DNA of 64,000 nucleotides from NCBI GenBank assembly GCA_017625775.1, contig JAGAKE010000015.1:52436-116435 (forward strand), written 5' to 3'. The stretch's first letter is position 1. Each line of letters opens with the position of its first letter. This document shows positions 9,564 to 18,948 of this stretch, one piece after another. Under the pieces are notes generated by a model. The model was not told the origin of the DNA, did no database searches, and saw nothing but the letters and a program-made list of their open reading frames with translations. A program made the position numbers and the translations under genes. This stretch comes from Fibrobacteraceae bacterium (GTDB taxonomy: Bacteria > Fibrobacterota > Fibrobacteria > Fibrobacterales > Fibrobacteraceae).

Positions 9564-9911
9564 ATGATTTTTGAAGAGCTAATTAAAGAAATTAAGTTTG
9601 ATGTAGAATTTGATGGCGTAAAACTAGCGCCTGCGATTGTTCAGGATGCCGAAAAAGGCGATGTGCTGATGATGGCATGGATGGATAAAGAGGCTTTGCG
9701 CCGCACTCACGAATGTGGTGAAATGGTGTTTTGGAGTAGAAGCCGCAAAGAATATTGGCATAAAGGCGATACGAGCGGCAATGTAATGACTGTTGTGGAA
9801 TGGGCTACTGATTGTGATAGCGACGCCTTATTATTTAAGGTAAAAATGCAAGGAACGCAGGTGGCTTGCCACACAGGAGCTAGAAGTTGCTTTTTTAAAA
9901 AGCCAGAATAG
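9564..9911 (+). CDS. hisI: Phosphoribosyl-AMP cyclohydrolase
   Basis: 115 aa from ATG 9564, with GAGAGG just upstream; the frame opens earlier inside proA but that extension has no counterpart in the family. It is a single-domain HisI, not fused to HisE. Motifs: SRSRKEYWHKGDTSG, the metal-binding DCDSDALLFKV, and CHTGARSCFF with the conserved Cys residues. It opens the PR-AMP ring in histidine synthesis (zinc and magnesium dependent). It is translationally close to proA, a mixed proline/histidine pair. Confidence 0.95.
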   Translation: MIFEELIKEIKFDVEFDGVKLAPAIVQDAEKGDVLMMAWMDKEALRRTHECGEMVFWSRSRKEYWHKGDTSGNVMTVVEWATDCDSDALLFKVKMQGTQVACHTGARSCFFKKPE

Positions 9912-10014
9912 TTGATTTTAAAGGTTTTTTATAGAAAAGAATGTTTTCTCTTTTTTTTGAAAATTCAATCTTTTCTATATTTCGGACGCAAATTTTATTT
10001 TGAGGTTTTCTGTT

Positions 10015-11799
10015 ATGAAGAAACGTACGCACAATTGTGGCGCTTTGCGCTTAGAAAATGTGGGTGAAAAAGTTACTCTTTCAGGTTGGGTTGACCGTCG
10101 TCGTGATTTAGGTGGCGTTATTTTTGTCGATTTGCGTGATAAGTATGGCAAAACTCAAGTGGTGTTTGACCCAGAACGTAATGCTGAAGTTCATAAAATT
10201 GCAGATCAGCTTCGCAATGAGTATGTGATTACCGTTTGTGGTGAAGTTCAAAAACGCCCGGAAGGCATGACAAACGATAAGCTTGCTACAGGTCAGATTG
10301 ATGTAAAAATTGACGAAATCGAAATTTTGAATGCGTCAGAAAATCCTCCACTTGCGATTAATGACCCGAAGGAAGAATGTAAAGAAAACGATGATTTGCG
10401 TTTGCGTTATCGTTATTTGGATCTTCGTCGCCCATGGATTCAGAAGAATTTGATTTTGAAAAGCAAGTTCTTGAAAGAAGTTTATGCGTTCTTCTATAAT
10501 AATGAATTTGAAAACATTGAAACACCGGTTCTTTGTAAAAGTACTCCGGAGGGCGCTCGCGATTACTTGGTCCCAAGCCGTGTGAATGCCGGTAAGTTCT
10601 ATGCTTTGCCTCAAAGCCCGCAACAGTACAAGCAGCTTTTGATGATTGCCGGTATGGACCGTTATTTCCAAGTGGCAAAGTGTTTCCGCGATGAAGATTT
10701 GCGTGCAGACCGCCAACCGGAATTTACTCAAATTGACGTTGAAATGTCTTTTGTAGAACAAGACGATGTAATGGGACTTTTCGATAAGTTTGTTACAGAA
10801 GTTCTTGGTAAGGTTTGGAACTTTGAACCACCTAAAAACATTCGTCGCATGCAGTATGCTGAAGCCATGCTAAAGTATGGTTCCGATAAACCAGACTTAC
10901 GTTTTGATTTGGAAATTCATGATGTTTCTGAAATTGGCGCTCAAAGTGAATTTGGCGTTTTCAAAAATGTGGTGAATGCTGGTGGTAAAATTCGCGGTAT
11001 TGCTGCTAAAGGTTGCTTAGATTTTACTCGCAAGCAAATTGATGATTTGACTAATTATGTTGGTCGTTATGGCGCTAAAGGCCTTGTCTGGATGCGCGTT
11101 AAAGAAAATAATGAGGTTGAAACTCAGGTTGGAAAATTCTTTACGACAGAACAGCTCAACGCTTTACGTGATGCCGTTCATGCTGAAAATGGCGACATGA
11201 TGTTCTTCATTGCTGGTCCAGAAAAAATTGCAGCAACAGCAATGGGACAACTTCGTTTAGAAATTGCTCGCATTAAAGGTTTGTTAGATCCAAACCGTCG
11301 TGAATTTGTATGGATTACTGAATTCCCTATGTTTGAATACAGTGAAACCGAGGGTCGCTACATGGCAATGCACCATCCATTTACAAGCCCTATGCCAGAA
11401 CATTTAGATATGATGCTTTCTGGTAATTTAAAGGATTGTAAAGCTCAGGCTTATGACCTTGTTTTAAATGGTGTTGAAATCGGTGGCGGTTCTATCCGTA
11501 TTCACAATCCAGAAGTTCAAGAAAAAGTATTCCGCTTGCTTGGCTTAACAGAAGAACAAGTTCAAGAAAAGTTTGGCTTCTTTGTAGATGCGTTTAAGTT
11601 CGGCGCTCCTCCGCATGGTGGTTTAGCTTTTGGTTTAGATCGTATTGTGGCTACTATGGAAGGTCAGGAATCTATTCGTGATTTTATTGCTTTCCCGAAA
11701 AACACAAGTGCTTCCAGCCCAATGGACCAAAGCCCAAGTGAAGTGGACTTGCAACAATTGCAAGATATTCACATTTCTGTGAATTTAGGCAAGAAGTAA
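10015..11799 (+). CDS. aspS: Aspartyl-tRNA synthetase
   Basis: 594 aa; ATG 10015 chosen over an upstream ATG at 10000 because the family begins near MKKRTHNCG and GAGG precedes it. N-terminal OB-fold (SGWVDRRRDLGGVIFVDLRD) for anticodon binding; class II motif 2 (CFRDEDLRADRQPEFTQIDV); the bacterial GAD insertion in the middle; class II motif 3 (GLAFGLDRIVATM). Codons are less AT-rich than in neighbouring genes, as expected for a highly expressed gene. A strong terminator follows. Confidence 0.97.
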   Translation: MKKRTHNCGALRLENVGEKVTLSGWVDRRRDLGGVIFVDLRDKYGKTQVVFDPERNAEVHKIADQLRNEYVITVCGEVQKRPEGMTNDKLATGQIDVKIDEIEILNASENPPLAINDPKEECKENDDLRLRYRYLDLRRPWIQKNLILKSKFLKEVYAFFYNNEFENIETPVLCKSTPEGARDYLVPSRVNAGKFYALPQSPQQYKQLLMIAGMDRYFQVAKCFRDEDLRADRQPEFTQIDVEMSFVEQDDVMGLFDKFVTEVLGKVWNFEPPKNIRRMQYAEAMLKYGSDKPDLRFDLEIHDVSEIGAQSEFGVFKNVVNAGGKIRGIAAKGCLDFTRKQIDDLTNYVGRYGAKGLVWMRVKENNEVETQVGKFFTTEQLNALRDAVHAENGDMMFFIAGPEKIAATAMGQLRLEIARIKGLLDPNRREFVWITEFPMFEYSETEGRYMAMHHPFTSPMPEHLDMMLSGNLKDCKAQAYDLVLNGVEIGGGSIRIHNPEVQEKVFRLLGLTEEQVQEKFGFFVDAFKFGAPPHGGLAFGLDRIVATMEGQESIRDFIAFPKNTSASSPMDQSPSEVDLQQLQDIHISVNLGKK

Positions 11800-11813
11800 A
11801 ATTTTTGAAAAGA

Positions 11814-11851
11814 AAAATCCCCGAAAGTTGTTTACAACTTTCGGGGATTTT
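11814..11851 (+). terminator. Intrinsic terminator after aspS
   Basis: Long near-perfect hairpin: AAAATCCCCGAAAGTTGT (11814-11831) pairs with its complement at 11834-11851 and ends in a T-run. Its core (CCCGAAAGTTG/CAACTTTCGGG) recurs at 36582-36619. Confidence 0.85.
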
Positions 11852-12056
11852 CGTTTTTAGAGAAAATAGAATTTTCTAAAAATAAAATATGTCATAAAAT
11901 GTCGTAGTTTTTTTTTGAAGGTTTAAAACAAAAAATAAACCTATTTGCTTGAGAAAATGGTTGTTTTCATGAAAGTATGAAAAAAAATATTGCTTTATTA
12001 GGCTTGTTTTGTTCATTTAGAAATTGAAATTCATAAGATTTTCTAAATTATTCTAC

Positions 12057-13778
12057 ATGAAAAAAGTTTTTTTATATGATACCACGCTTCGTGACGGCAA
12101 CCAAGATCGTCAAGTTAGTCTTTCTCTCGCTGATAAACTGCAAATTGCTCGACAGTTAGATGCTTTTGGAATTGATTACATTGAAGGTGGTTGGCCTAAT
12201 CCAGGAAATCCACTTGATGAAGAATTCTTTCGTGAAGTTTCAAAGCTTAATTTAAAACATGCAAAAGTTGCTGCTTTTGGAAGCACTCGTCGTCCTAAAA
12301 TTTTGCCAGAAAATGATGTTTTATTGAAAACACTTGTTGCTAGCGGCGCTCCGGTAAAAACCATTTTTGGAAAAAGTTGGGATTTACATGTAACAGAAGT
12401 AATTCGAACAACTCTTGAAGAAAATTTAGATATGATTGAATCTTCTGTTGCTTATTTGAAAGAGCATTCAGAAGAAGTTATTTACGATGCAGAACATTTT
12501 TTCGATGGTTTTAAAGCGAACCCAGAATACGCATTAGAAACATTGAAAGCAGCAGAACTTGGTGGAGCCTCTTTCTTAGTTTTATGCGATACGAACGGCG
12601 GTACCATGCCTTGGGAAATTGCTGAAATTATTGAAACCGTTTCAAAGAAAGTTTCTACGCCTCTAGGCATTCACACTCATAATGATAGTGGGCTTGCTGT
12701 AGCTAATTCATTGATGGCTGTTCGTGGCGGAGCTACTATGGTTCAAGGCGTTATTAATGGATTTGGAGAACGTTGTGGAAATGCAAATCTAACAACGATT
12801 GCCGCAGACCTTCATTTCAAAATGAATATGAAAATGTCTGTGTCTAAGAAAATGTCCAAATTGCGTGCGTTAAGTCTTGGTGTAGATCAGGTTGTCAATT
12901 TAGGTAGTGATGTTCGGGCACCTTACGTGGGTGAAGCTGCTTTTGCACATAAAGGTGGCGCTCACATTGATGGCGTGATGAAAGTATCGAGAAGTTTCGA
13001 ACATATTGATCCACATAGTGTAGGCAATAGCAGAGTGTTTGTAACGAGTGATCAGGCAGGAGGCTCTCTTGTTGTTGAAAAGTTGCAAGCCATTAAGCCA
13101 GGTATTGATAAGCGCGATCCTATTGTAACGCAACTTCTTGCCACCATTAAAGAAAAAGAAAATGCAGGTTGGCATTTTGATTCAGCCGAAGCTAGTTTTA
13201 AAATGCTGGTATTCCGTAAGCTAGGAATGTTTGAAGAACCGTTCCAGGTTTTGAATTACAGATTAATTGAAGACAAAAATACTCAAGGAGTAAGCGTTTC
13301 TCAGGCCTCCGTAAAACTTCAAATCGGGCGAGAAATCAGCCATCAAGTTTCAGAAGGTGATGGTCCGGTAAATGCTTTAGATGCCGCGCTCAGAAAGGCG
13401 CTCTTGCCTTATTTTCCGGTTATGTCTAAGGTTCGCCTAGATGATTTTAAAGTTCGAGTTTTAGGTTCTAATGTAGGTTCAGATGCAATGGTTCGCGTTT
13501 GGACTACTTTTGGCGACGAAAAAGAACAATGGAATGTTGCTGGGGTAAGTTCCAATATCATAGAAGCATCGTGGCTTGCGTTAATTGATGGTCTTAGTTA
13601 TAAGATTTTAAAAGAACAAAAGAAATTTGCATCTTTGTTGAAAAAGACATCAATGGTATCTTCGTCGAAAGAATCTGCGAAACCAACTGAAAAGAAAATG
13701 TCTCGTAAGGCGATGATGCGTGTGGCTACTGATTTATCTAAACCGCTTCGCAAAAGACAAAAAGCCAAGAAAAAATAA
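12057..13778 (+). CDS. cimA: (R)-citramalate synthase (LeuA-like family)
   Basis: 573 aa from ATG 12057 (MKKVFLYDTTLRDGNQD); an upstream ATG adds 11 codons without homology. An HMGL-like TIM barrel carries YDTTLRDGNQ, DYIEGGWPNPGNP and GIHTHNDSGLAVANS (HxH metal ligands), and a C-terminal LeuA-type allosteric domain ends near residue 535, followed by a Lys-rich tail of about 30 residues. The GGWP signature and overall layout point to the citramalate synthase subgroup rather than 2-isopropylmalate synthase. It would condense pyruvate and acetyl-CoA for isoleucine synthesis. hisD follows after 10 bases. Confidence 0.85.
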   Translation: MKKVFLYDTTLRDGNQDRQVSLSLADKLQIARQLDAFGIDYIEGGWPNPGNPLDEEFFREVSKLNLKHAKVAAFGSTRRPKILPENDVLLKTLVASGAPVKTIFGKSWDLHVTEVIRTTLEENLDMIESSVAYLKEHSEEVIYDAEHFFDGFKANPEYALETLKAAELGGASFLVLCDTNGGTMPWEIAEIIETVSKKVSTPLGIHTHNDSGLAVANSLMAVRGGATMVQGVINGFGERCGNANLTTIAADLHFKMNMKMSVSKKMSKLRALSLGVDQVVNLGSDVRAPYVGEAAFAHKGGAHIDGVMKVSRSFEHIDPHSVGNSRVFVTSDQAGGSLVVEKLQAIKPGIDKRDPIVTQLLATIKEKENAGWHFDSAEASFKMLVFRKLGMFEEPFQVLNYRLIEDKNTQGVSVSQASVKLQIGREISHQVSEGDGPVNALDAALRKALLPYFPVMSKVRLDDFKVRVLGSNVGSDAMVRVWTTFGDEKEQWNVAGVSSNIIEASWLALIDGLSYKILKEQKKFASLLKKTSMVSSSKESAKPTEKKMSRKAMMRVATDLSKPLRKRQKAKKK

Positions 13779-13788
13779 AGGTTGAATT

Positions 13789-15060
13789 ATGAAAATTTTG
13801 AAAGTAACGCCAAAGTCAGAAGAAATTACACGCTTGTGTTCTCGTACGGTAGCGCCTAGTCGAGAAATTCATGAAAAAGTACTTTCTATTCTAGAAGATG
13901 TAAAACAAAATGGAGTTTCTGCTGCATTACGTTATGCAAAAGAATTTGATGGCTTGCAAGGAAATTCTTTAAAAATTTCTCCTAAAGTAGTGAACGCCGC
14001 AGCGGCGAAGGTTTCTGAAACATTGCAGTCTGCCATTCGCTATGCCATTCGAAATGTTAGAGATTTTCACAAAAAACAATTGGAAAAAAGTTGGCAATTT
14101 GAAACTAAAGAAGGTTCCGTTTTAGGTCAACGAATTCGCCCGATGCGTCGAGTTGGATTGTACGTTCCTGGTGGTGCTGGTGTATATCCTAGTACTGTGA
14201 TTATGAATGCTGTGCCTGCATTAGTTGCTGGCGTTTCTGAAATTGTGGTGGTGACTCCTGCGCGCGGAGGTTTAAATCCGGCTGTAGCATTTGTTCTTAA
14301 AGAACTGGGAATCACAGAAATCTATCATATTGGTGGGGCGCAGGCTGTGGCGCTTCTCGCTTATGGAGCAAAGGGAATTCCTGTTGTAGATAAAATTGTT
14401 GGGCCTGGAAACGTTTTTGCTGCCATTGCGAAAAAGGAAGTTTTTGGTGTCGTTGATATTGACATGATTGCAGGTCCTTCAGAAGTTCTTGTAATGGCTG
14501 ATAATTCCTCAGATCCAGATTTTGTCGCGGCTGATTTGTTGGCTCAAGCGGAACATGGTTCAGGTTTTGAAGCAGCAATTTGCATTACAGATTCTATGGA
14601 AGTTGCTAAAGATGTTCTTGCTTGTGTAGAAACTCAAGTGGAATCTTCACCTCGTAAGGAATTGTTAGAAAAAGCACTTTCTCGCTATGGACGAATTTTA
14701 GTGGTAAAAGATTGGGATGCGGGTGTCTCGATTGCAAATCAAATTGCTCCAGAACATTTGGAAGTGATGACACGTAATGCAGACAAATTAGCAGAACGTT
14801 TAGAAAATGCCGGTGCTATTTTCATTGGTCCTTGGTCAAGCGAACCTGTTGGCGATTATTTTGCTGGGCCAAACCATGTGTTGCCTACTAATGGAACAGC
14901 TCGTTTTTCAAGCCCATTAGGGGTTTATGATTTCTTGAAAAGAACAAGCATCATTCGCTATTCTCAAAAAGCAATGTTGAAAAACGCAAAAGCTATTGCT
15001 GAGTTTGCCTCTGCAGAAGGTTTTTATCATCATGCGCAGGCCGTATTAAAACGCCTTTAG
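13789..15060 (+). CDS. hisD: Histidinol dehydrogenase
   Basis: 423 aa. It catalyses the last two oxidations of histidine synthesis. Signatures: MRRVGLYVPGGAGVYPST, VDKIVGPGNVFAA, DMIAGPSEVLV, the zinc-ligand region LLAQAEHGSG, and HVLPTNGTARF. Length fits the family (about 430). The SD AAAGG is about 8 bases upstream, and the gene is probably co-transcribed with the citramalate synthase. hisI is 4 kb away on the same strand, so histidine genes are dispersed here. Confidence 0.96.
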   Translation: MKILKVTPKSEEITRLCSRTVAPSREIHEKVLSILEDVKQNGVSAALRYAKEFDGLQGNSLKISPKVVNAAAAKVSETLQSAIRYAIRNVRDFHKKQLEKSWQFETKEGSVLGQRIRPMRRVGLYVPGGAGVYPSTVIMNAVPALVAGVSEIVVVTPARGGLNPAVAFVLKELGITEIYHIGGAQAVALLAYGAKGIPVVDKIVGPGNVFAAIAKKEVFGVVDIDMIAGPSEVLVMADNSSDPDFVAADLLAQAEHGSGFEAAICITDSMEVAKDVLACVETQVESSPRKELLEKALSRYGRILVVKDWDAGVSIANQIAPEHLEVMTRNADKLAERLENAGAIFIGPWSSEPVGDYFAGPNHVLPTNGTARFSSPLGVYDFLKRTSIIRYSQKAMLKNAKAIAEFASAEGFYHHAQAVLKRL

Positions 15061-15085
15061 TGCAGCAATTTAAACGATTCTAAAT

Positions 15086-15116
15086 GGTCGCTCTAAAAGA
15101 GGGCGGCCGTTTTTTT
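15086..15116 (+). terminator. Intrinsic terminator after hisD
   Basis: 9-bp stem with wobble pairs (15086-15094 with 15100-15108, loop AAAAG) followed by G and seven T. It separates hisD from scpB. Confidence 0.75.
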
Positions 15117-15129
15117 CTACATTCAGATT

Positions 15130-15831
15130 ATGGAAAATTCTATGCCGGAAGAAATCAAAGCAGAAAACCAAGAAGTTCAACAAGAACTTCCTACTATTGA
15201 AAACGCTGAAGACTTGGCAAAAGTCATACAGGCGCTCGTTTTTGCTTCACCTGATGTTGTGAACTTAAAGAAAATTCGTGAAATTCTTGGGGTGTCTGTT
15301 ACCCAGCCAATGGTCGCTGAAGCTCTTTCGAAAGCAAATGAATCTTTAGAAAAAATTAATTCTCCATTTGAAGTGGTTGAAATTGCTGGTGGGTATCGTT
15401 TTAGGACTAAATCAAAATATTACCCATGGGTTCGTCAATTATTTCCAGAAATGAATGCGAGAAGACTTTCTCAGGCTGCTTTGGAAACGCTCGCTGTGGT
15501 TGCTTATCAACAACCAATTACTAGAGCCACGATTGAAAATGTTCGTGGTGTTTCATGTGATGCTCCATTAAGAAGTTTGTTAGAAAAAAAGTTTATTGCT
15601 CTAGGGCCGCGCGCAGAAACTGTCGGCAACCCTTACACTTACGTCACAACGCCTGAATTTATGAAGTATTTTGGCATTAATCGAATTCCTGAAGATTTGC
15701 CAAGACTTCGTGAATTTGATGAATTGATTTCTTCTGGACTTTTGGTTCCGCAATATGTTCGTGCGGAAGCTCCTGTTGAAACTAAAGAAGAAACCGGAGA
15801 ACAAATTGACTTTTTGGCGGAGGAAGTGTGA
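15130..15831 (+). CDS. scpB: Segregation and condensation protein B
   Basis: 233 aa. A paired winged-helix protein that joins ScpA and SMC in the condensin complex. Signatures: LAKVIQALVFASPDVV, EVVEIAGGYRFRTK, LSQAALETLAVVAYQQPITR and VRGVSCDAPLRSLLEK. The first 30 residues are an acidic extension. No clear SD decides between ATG 15130 and ATG 15142. Its last codons overlap the GTG start of mutS. scpA is not in the window. Confidence 0.93.
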   Translation: MENSMPEEIKAENQEVQQELPTIENAEDLAKVIQALVFASPDVVNLKKIREILGVSVTQPMVAEALSKANESLEKINSPFEVVEIAGGYRFRTKSKYYPWVRQLFPEMNARRLSQAALETLAVVAYQQPITRATIENVRGVSCDAPLRSLLEKKFIALGPRAETVGNPYTYVTTPEFMKYFGINRIPEDLPRLREFDELISSGLLVPQYVRAEAPVETKEETGEQIDFLAEEV

Positions 15832-18431
15832 GCGTAACACCTTTGATGCGACAATACTACGAAATCAAAGCGGAAAATCCTGGCTGTATTTTATTTTTTC
15901 GCATGGGTGATTTTTTTGAGCTTTTTGAAACTGACGCAGAAATAGCTTCTAAAATTCTGGGACTTACTTTAACAACGAGAAATAATGGAGCTGCTGGTGC
16001 GACACCTCTTTGCGGATTTCCTCATCATGCCGCCGAGCGTTATATTCCAAAAATGGTGGCGGCCGGTTATCGAATTGCAGTTTGTGAACAAGTTGAAGAC
16101 CCAAAACTTGCCAAAGGAATTGTAAAAAGAGCTGTTGTTGAAATTATAAGCGCAGGCACGGCGATGAGTGAATCTAACTTAAACGCCAAGGAAGCGAATT
16201 ATCTTTGTGCTTGTTTGCCGCTAACTAAAAATGAAGTAGCCTTTGCATTTGCCGATGTGACAACAGGGCATTTTTCAGTTTCGACAGCTTCTTTAACAGC
16301 GTTTGAATGTGAATTTTCTCGCCGTCTTCCAAAAGAAATTTTGTTGCCAGAATCGCTGGAACTTCCGGCGGAAATTGATTTTTTAGTAAAGTCTGAATCC
16401 GTTTTAGTAACGCCTCTTCCAGATAAAGTTTTTTCTGAAAAAGAAGCTCGTGCCGTTTTGTTATCTCATTTTAAGTTAGATTCAGAAACGGGGCTTGGGC
16501 TAGAAGGTCGTTTGTTTGAATTGCGAGTTGCTGGAGCTTGCCTTCACTATTTAAGAGATTTAAAGCGCTCTGAACTTTCGCATATTACTCAATTAGATTT
16601 GTTGAATCTTTGCGATTATATGACGCTTGATCCTTCAACGCTTCGAAATTTAGAATTAGTCCGTCCTTTGAATACTGATGATGTTTCAAGCACTCTTTGC
16701 TCTGTTGTCGATTTTTCTGTTACTGCGATGGGTGGGCGCCTTTTACGAGAATGGATTTCGCACCCATTAATTTCGGTTCCTAAAATTCGCAAGCGTGAAG
16801 AAGCTGTTGCTGAATTAGTTTCTTCTCCAATTCTTTTAGATGAATTAAAGAAAGCGTTGTGTTCTATTTTGGATATGGAACGTCTAATGGGAAGAATTGG
16901 TAGTGGTAGAGCAAATGCTCGTGATTTGTCTGGAATGGGGCGTTCGTTAGTGCAGGCGTCTTTGGTTTCTGGAATTCTTTTAAACTGTTCTTCTTTGGCT
17001 TTGCAAGAATTAGCAAAAGCACTTTCTTTAGCTTCTGGGCATGGCGATTCTATTCTTGCTTGTTTGCGCGATGATTTACCCTTGACCGTTCGTGAAGGTG
17101 GTATGATTCGTGAAGGGGCGTTTCCTTCTTTAGATTCGATGAATGAAGAAATTCGAGAAAAGCGTGAATGGATTTCTTCTTTAGAAGCTCGTGAACGAGA
17201 ACGCCTTGGAATATCTACTTTAAAAGTTGGGTATAACAAAGTTTTTGGCTATTATATTGAAGTGACTCGAGCTAATGTAGATAAGGTTCCTGAAAATTAT
17301 TTGCGAAAGCAAACAACAGTAAATTCAGAACGCTATATTACGCCAGAAATGAAAGAGTGCGAATCAATTATAGCAAACGCAGAAGTTCGAATTCATGCAG
17401 AAGAATATCGCCTTTTCTGTGAATTAAGAGATAGAGTAGAATCTATGCGTGGAGCGTACCAAAAAATTGCTTCAGCGATAGCTACTGTAGATGTTTTTTA
17501 TTCGCTTGCCATGGCAGCCAGAAAGTATAATTATGTTTGCCCAGAAATTTCTGAAGAGCCTGGAATTGAAATTGTAGAAGGTTTTCACCCAGTGATTGTG
17601 GCTGTGAATCCAGATGTTTCATTTGTACCTAATGATGTAACTTTAAAACCTCAAGACACTCGTTTGATGTTGATTACAGGGCCGAATATGGCGGGTAAAT
17701 CAACATATTTACGTCAAACAGGCTTGATTGTTTTGCTTGCTCAAATTGGTTCTTTTGTGCCAGCGACATCAGCTAAAATTGGAGTCGTCGATAGAATCTT
17801 TACGCGTGTGGGAGCAAGCGATCGCTTGTCTCGCGGTCTTTCAACTTTTATGGTTGAAATGATTGAAACGGCTAATATTTTAAGGAACGCCACGTCAAAG
17901 AGCCTTGTGTTATTAGATGAAATTGGTCGAGGAACTAGCACTTTTGATGGTTTGTCTATTGCCTGGGCGATTGTAGAAACCCTTCATAATGAAACTTCAA
18001 AAGCGGCGCTTACTTTATTTGCAACTCATTATCATGAATTGACTAATTTGGTCGATTCGTTAGAGCATGCAGAAAATTATCAAGTTTGTGTTAAAGAAGA
18101 AGGCGAAAATTTAGTATTCCTTCATAAAATTGCTGAAGGCGCTTGTGATTCTAGTTATGGTATTCATGTGGCAGAAATGGCCGGCTTGCCTTCAATGGTT
18201 GTTCGTCGCGCTCGTAGAATTTTACATCGCTTGGAAAAACAAAAAATTGACCCAAGTGATTCTCGTAAAATTCAGGAGTTAAAAGAAAATCCGCAAATGG
18301 AAATGTTTGCTCCTCCTGATGAAAGTTCCAAGTTATTAAAAGAAGAACTTTCTCGTCTTTCCCCAGAAGAAATGACGCCGTTACAAGCGTTGCAAAAGTT
18401 GTGCGAGTTAAAAGAGGCTTATTGTAAATGA
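15828..18431 (+). CDS. mutS: DNA mismatch repair protein MutS
   Basis: 867 aa, starting with GTG 15828 and overlapping the scpB stop; GGAGG lies a few bases upstream. Domain I has the mismatch-binding FFRMGDFFELFE (Phe-x-Glu). The C-terminal ATPase carries Walker A GPNMAGKSTYLRQ, ST.MVEM, Walker B LVLLDEIGRGTSTFDG and FATHYHEL, then helix-turn-helix dimerisation. It recognises base mismatches and recruits MutL. It is translationally coupled to scpB (upstream) and the HD hydrolase (downstream). Confidence 0.97.
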   Translation: MSVTPLMRQYYEIKAENPGCILFFRMGDFFELFETDAEIASKILGLTLTTRNNGAAGATPLCGFPHHAAERYIPKMVAAGYRIAVCEQVEDPKLAKGIVKRAVVEIISAGTAMSESNLNAKEANYLCACLPLTKNEVAFAFADVTTGHFSVSTASLTAFECEFSRRLPKEILLPESLELPAEIDFLVKSESVLVTPLPDKVFSEKEARAVLLSHFKLDSETGLGLEGRLFELRVAGACLHYLRDLKRSELSHITQLDLLNLCDYMTLDPSTLRNLELVRPLNTDDVSSTLCSVVDFSVTAMGGRLLREWISHPLISVPKIRKREEAVAELVSSPILLDELKKALCSILDMERLMGRIGSGRANARDLSGMGRSLVQASLVSGILLNCSSLALQELAKALSLASGHGDSILACLRDDLPLTVREGGMIREGAFPSLDSMNEEIREKREWISSLEARERERLGISTLKVGYNKVFGYYIEVTRANVDKVPENYLRKQTTVNSERYITPEMKECESIIANAEVRIHAEEYRLFCELRDRVESMRGAYQKIASAIATVDVFYSLAMAARKYNYVCPEISEEPGIEIVEGFHPVIVAVNPDVSFVPNDVTLKPQDTRLMLITGPNMAGKSTYLRQTGLIVLLAQIGSFVPATSAKIGVVDRIFTRVGASDRLSRGLSTFMVEMIETANILRNATSKSLVLLDEIGRGTSTFDGLSIAWAIVETLHNETSKAALTLFATHYHELTNLVDSLEHAENYQVCVKEEGENLVFLHKIAEGACDSSYGIHVAEMAGLPSMVVRRARRILHRLEKQKIDPSDSRKIQELKENPQMEMFAPPDESSKLLKEELSRLSPEEMTPLQALQKLCELKEAYCK

Positions 18432-18940
18432 GTGAAACGATTAATTTTGCGGCCTTGCAAGAATTTTTAGATAATCAACGCAGTACTGAATATATTTCAG
18501 TTCATGCTCTTGATCATTGGAATCAAGTGGAATTTAATGGATTGCTTTTGGCGCCTCACACAGGCGCTGATATTCTTGTTGTTCGCTTATTTTCTCTTTT
18601 TCATGATTCACGACGCCTTAATGATTATGAAGATCCAGAACATGGTGAACGTGGGGCGGAATTAGCTAAAGAATTGAGAAACAAAATGTTTGAATTGTCT
18701 GACGAACAATTTGACCTGCTTTATACGGCATGTAAAAATCACACGCATGTTCATTTTACAGGGAACCCTACAATAGATACATGTTTTGACGCCGATAGAT
18801 TAGATTTGGGCCGTGTTGGAATTTTGCCTAATCCAGATAAAATGGCTACGGCGTATGGGAAAAAATTAGCGAAAAAAATTCAAGAAGAAAACGTCTCGTT
18901 TTATCATGTGCGAGAATGGCTTTCTAAATTAGAATTTTGA
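18428..18940 (+). CDS. HD-domain hydrolase
   Basis: 170 aa; its ATG overlaps the mutS stop (ATGA), so the two are translationally coupled. HD-fold residues are visible: HALDHWNQV, LFSLFHDSRRLND (the HD doublet), EHGERGAEL, and a late Asp in DTCFDADRLDLG. This subgroup resembles small SRHGxxHW-type HD proteins of unknown substrate, presumably a metal-dependent phosphohydrolase. Coupling to mutS suggests, but does not show, a role in nucleotide or DNA metabolism. Confidence 0.75.
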   Translation: MSETINFAALQEFLDNQRSTEYISVHALDHWNQVEFNGLLLAPHTGADILVVRLFSLFHDSRRLNDYEDPEHGERGAELAKELRNKMFELSDEQFDLLYTACKNHTHVHFTGNPTIDTCFDADRLDLGRVGILPNPDKMATAYGKKLAKKIQEENVSFYHVREWLSKLEF

Positions 18941-18948
18941 TTTTTTCG

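Noticed and set aside
16616..17239. 207-codon minus-strand frame inside mutS
   Set aside because: Shadow of mutS; Arg/Ser-rich, no family resemblance.
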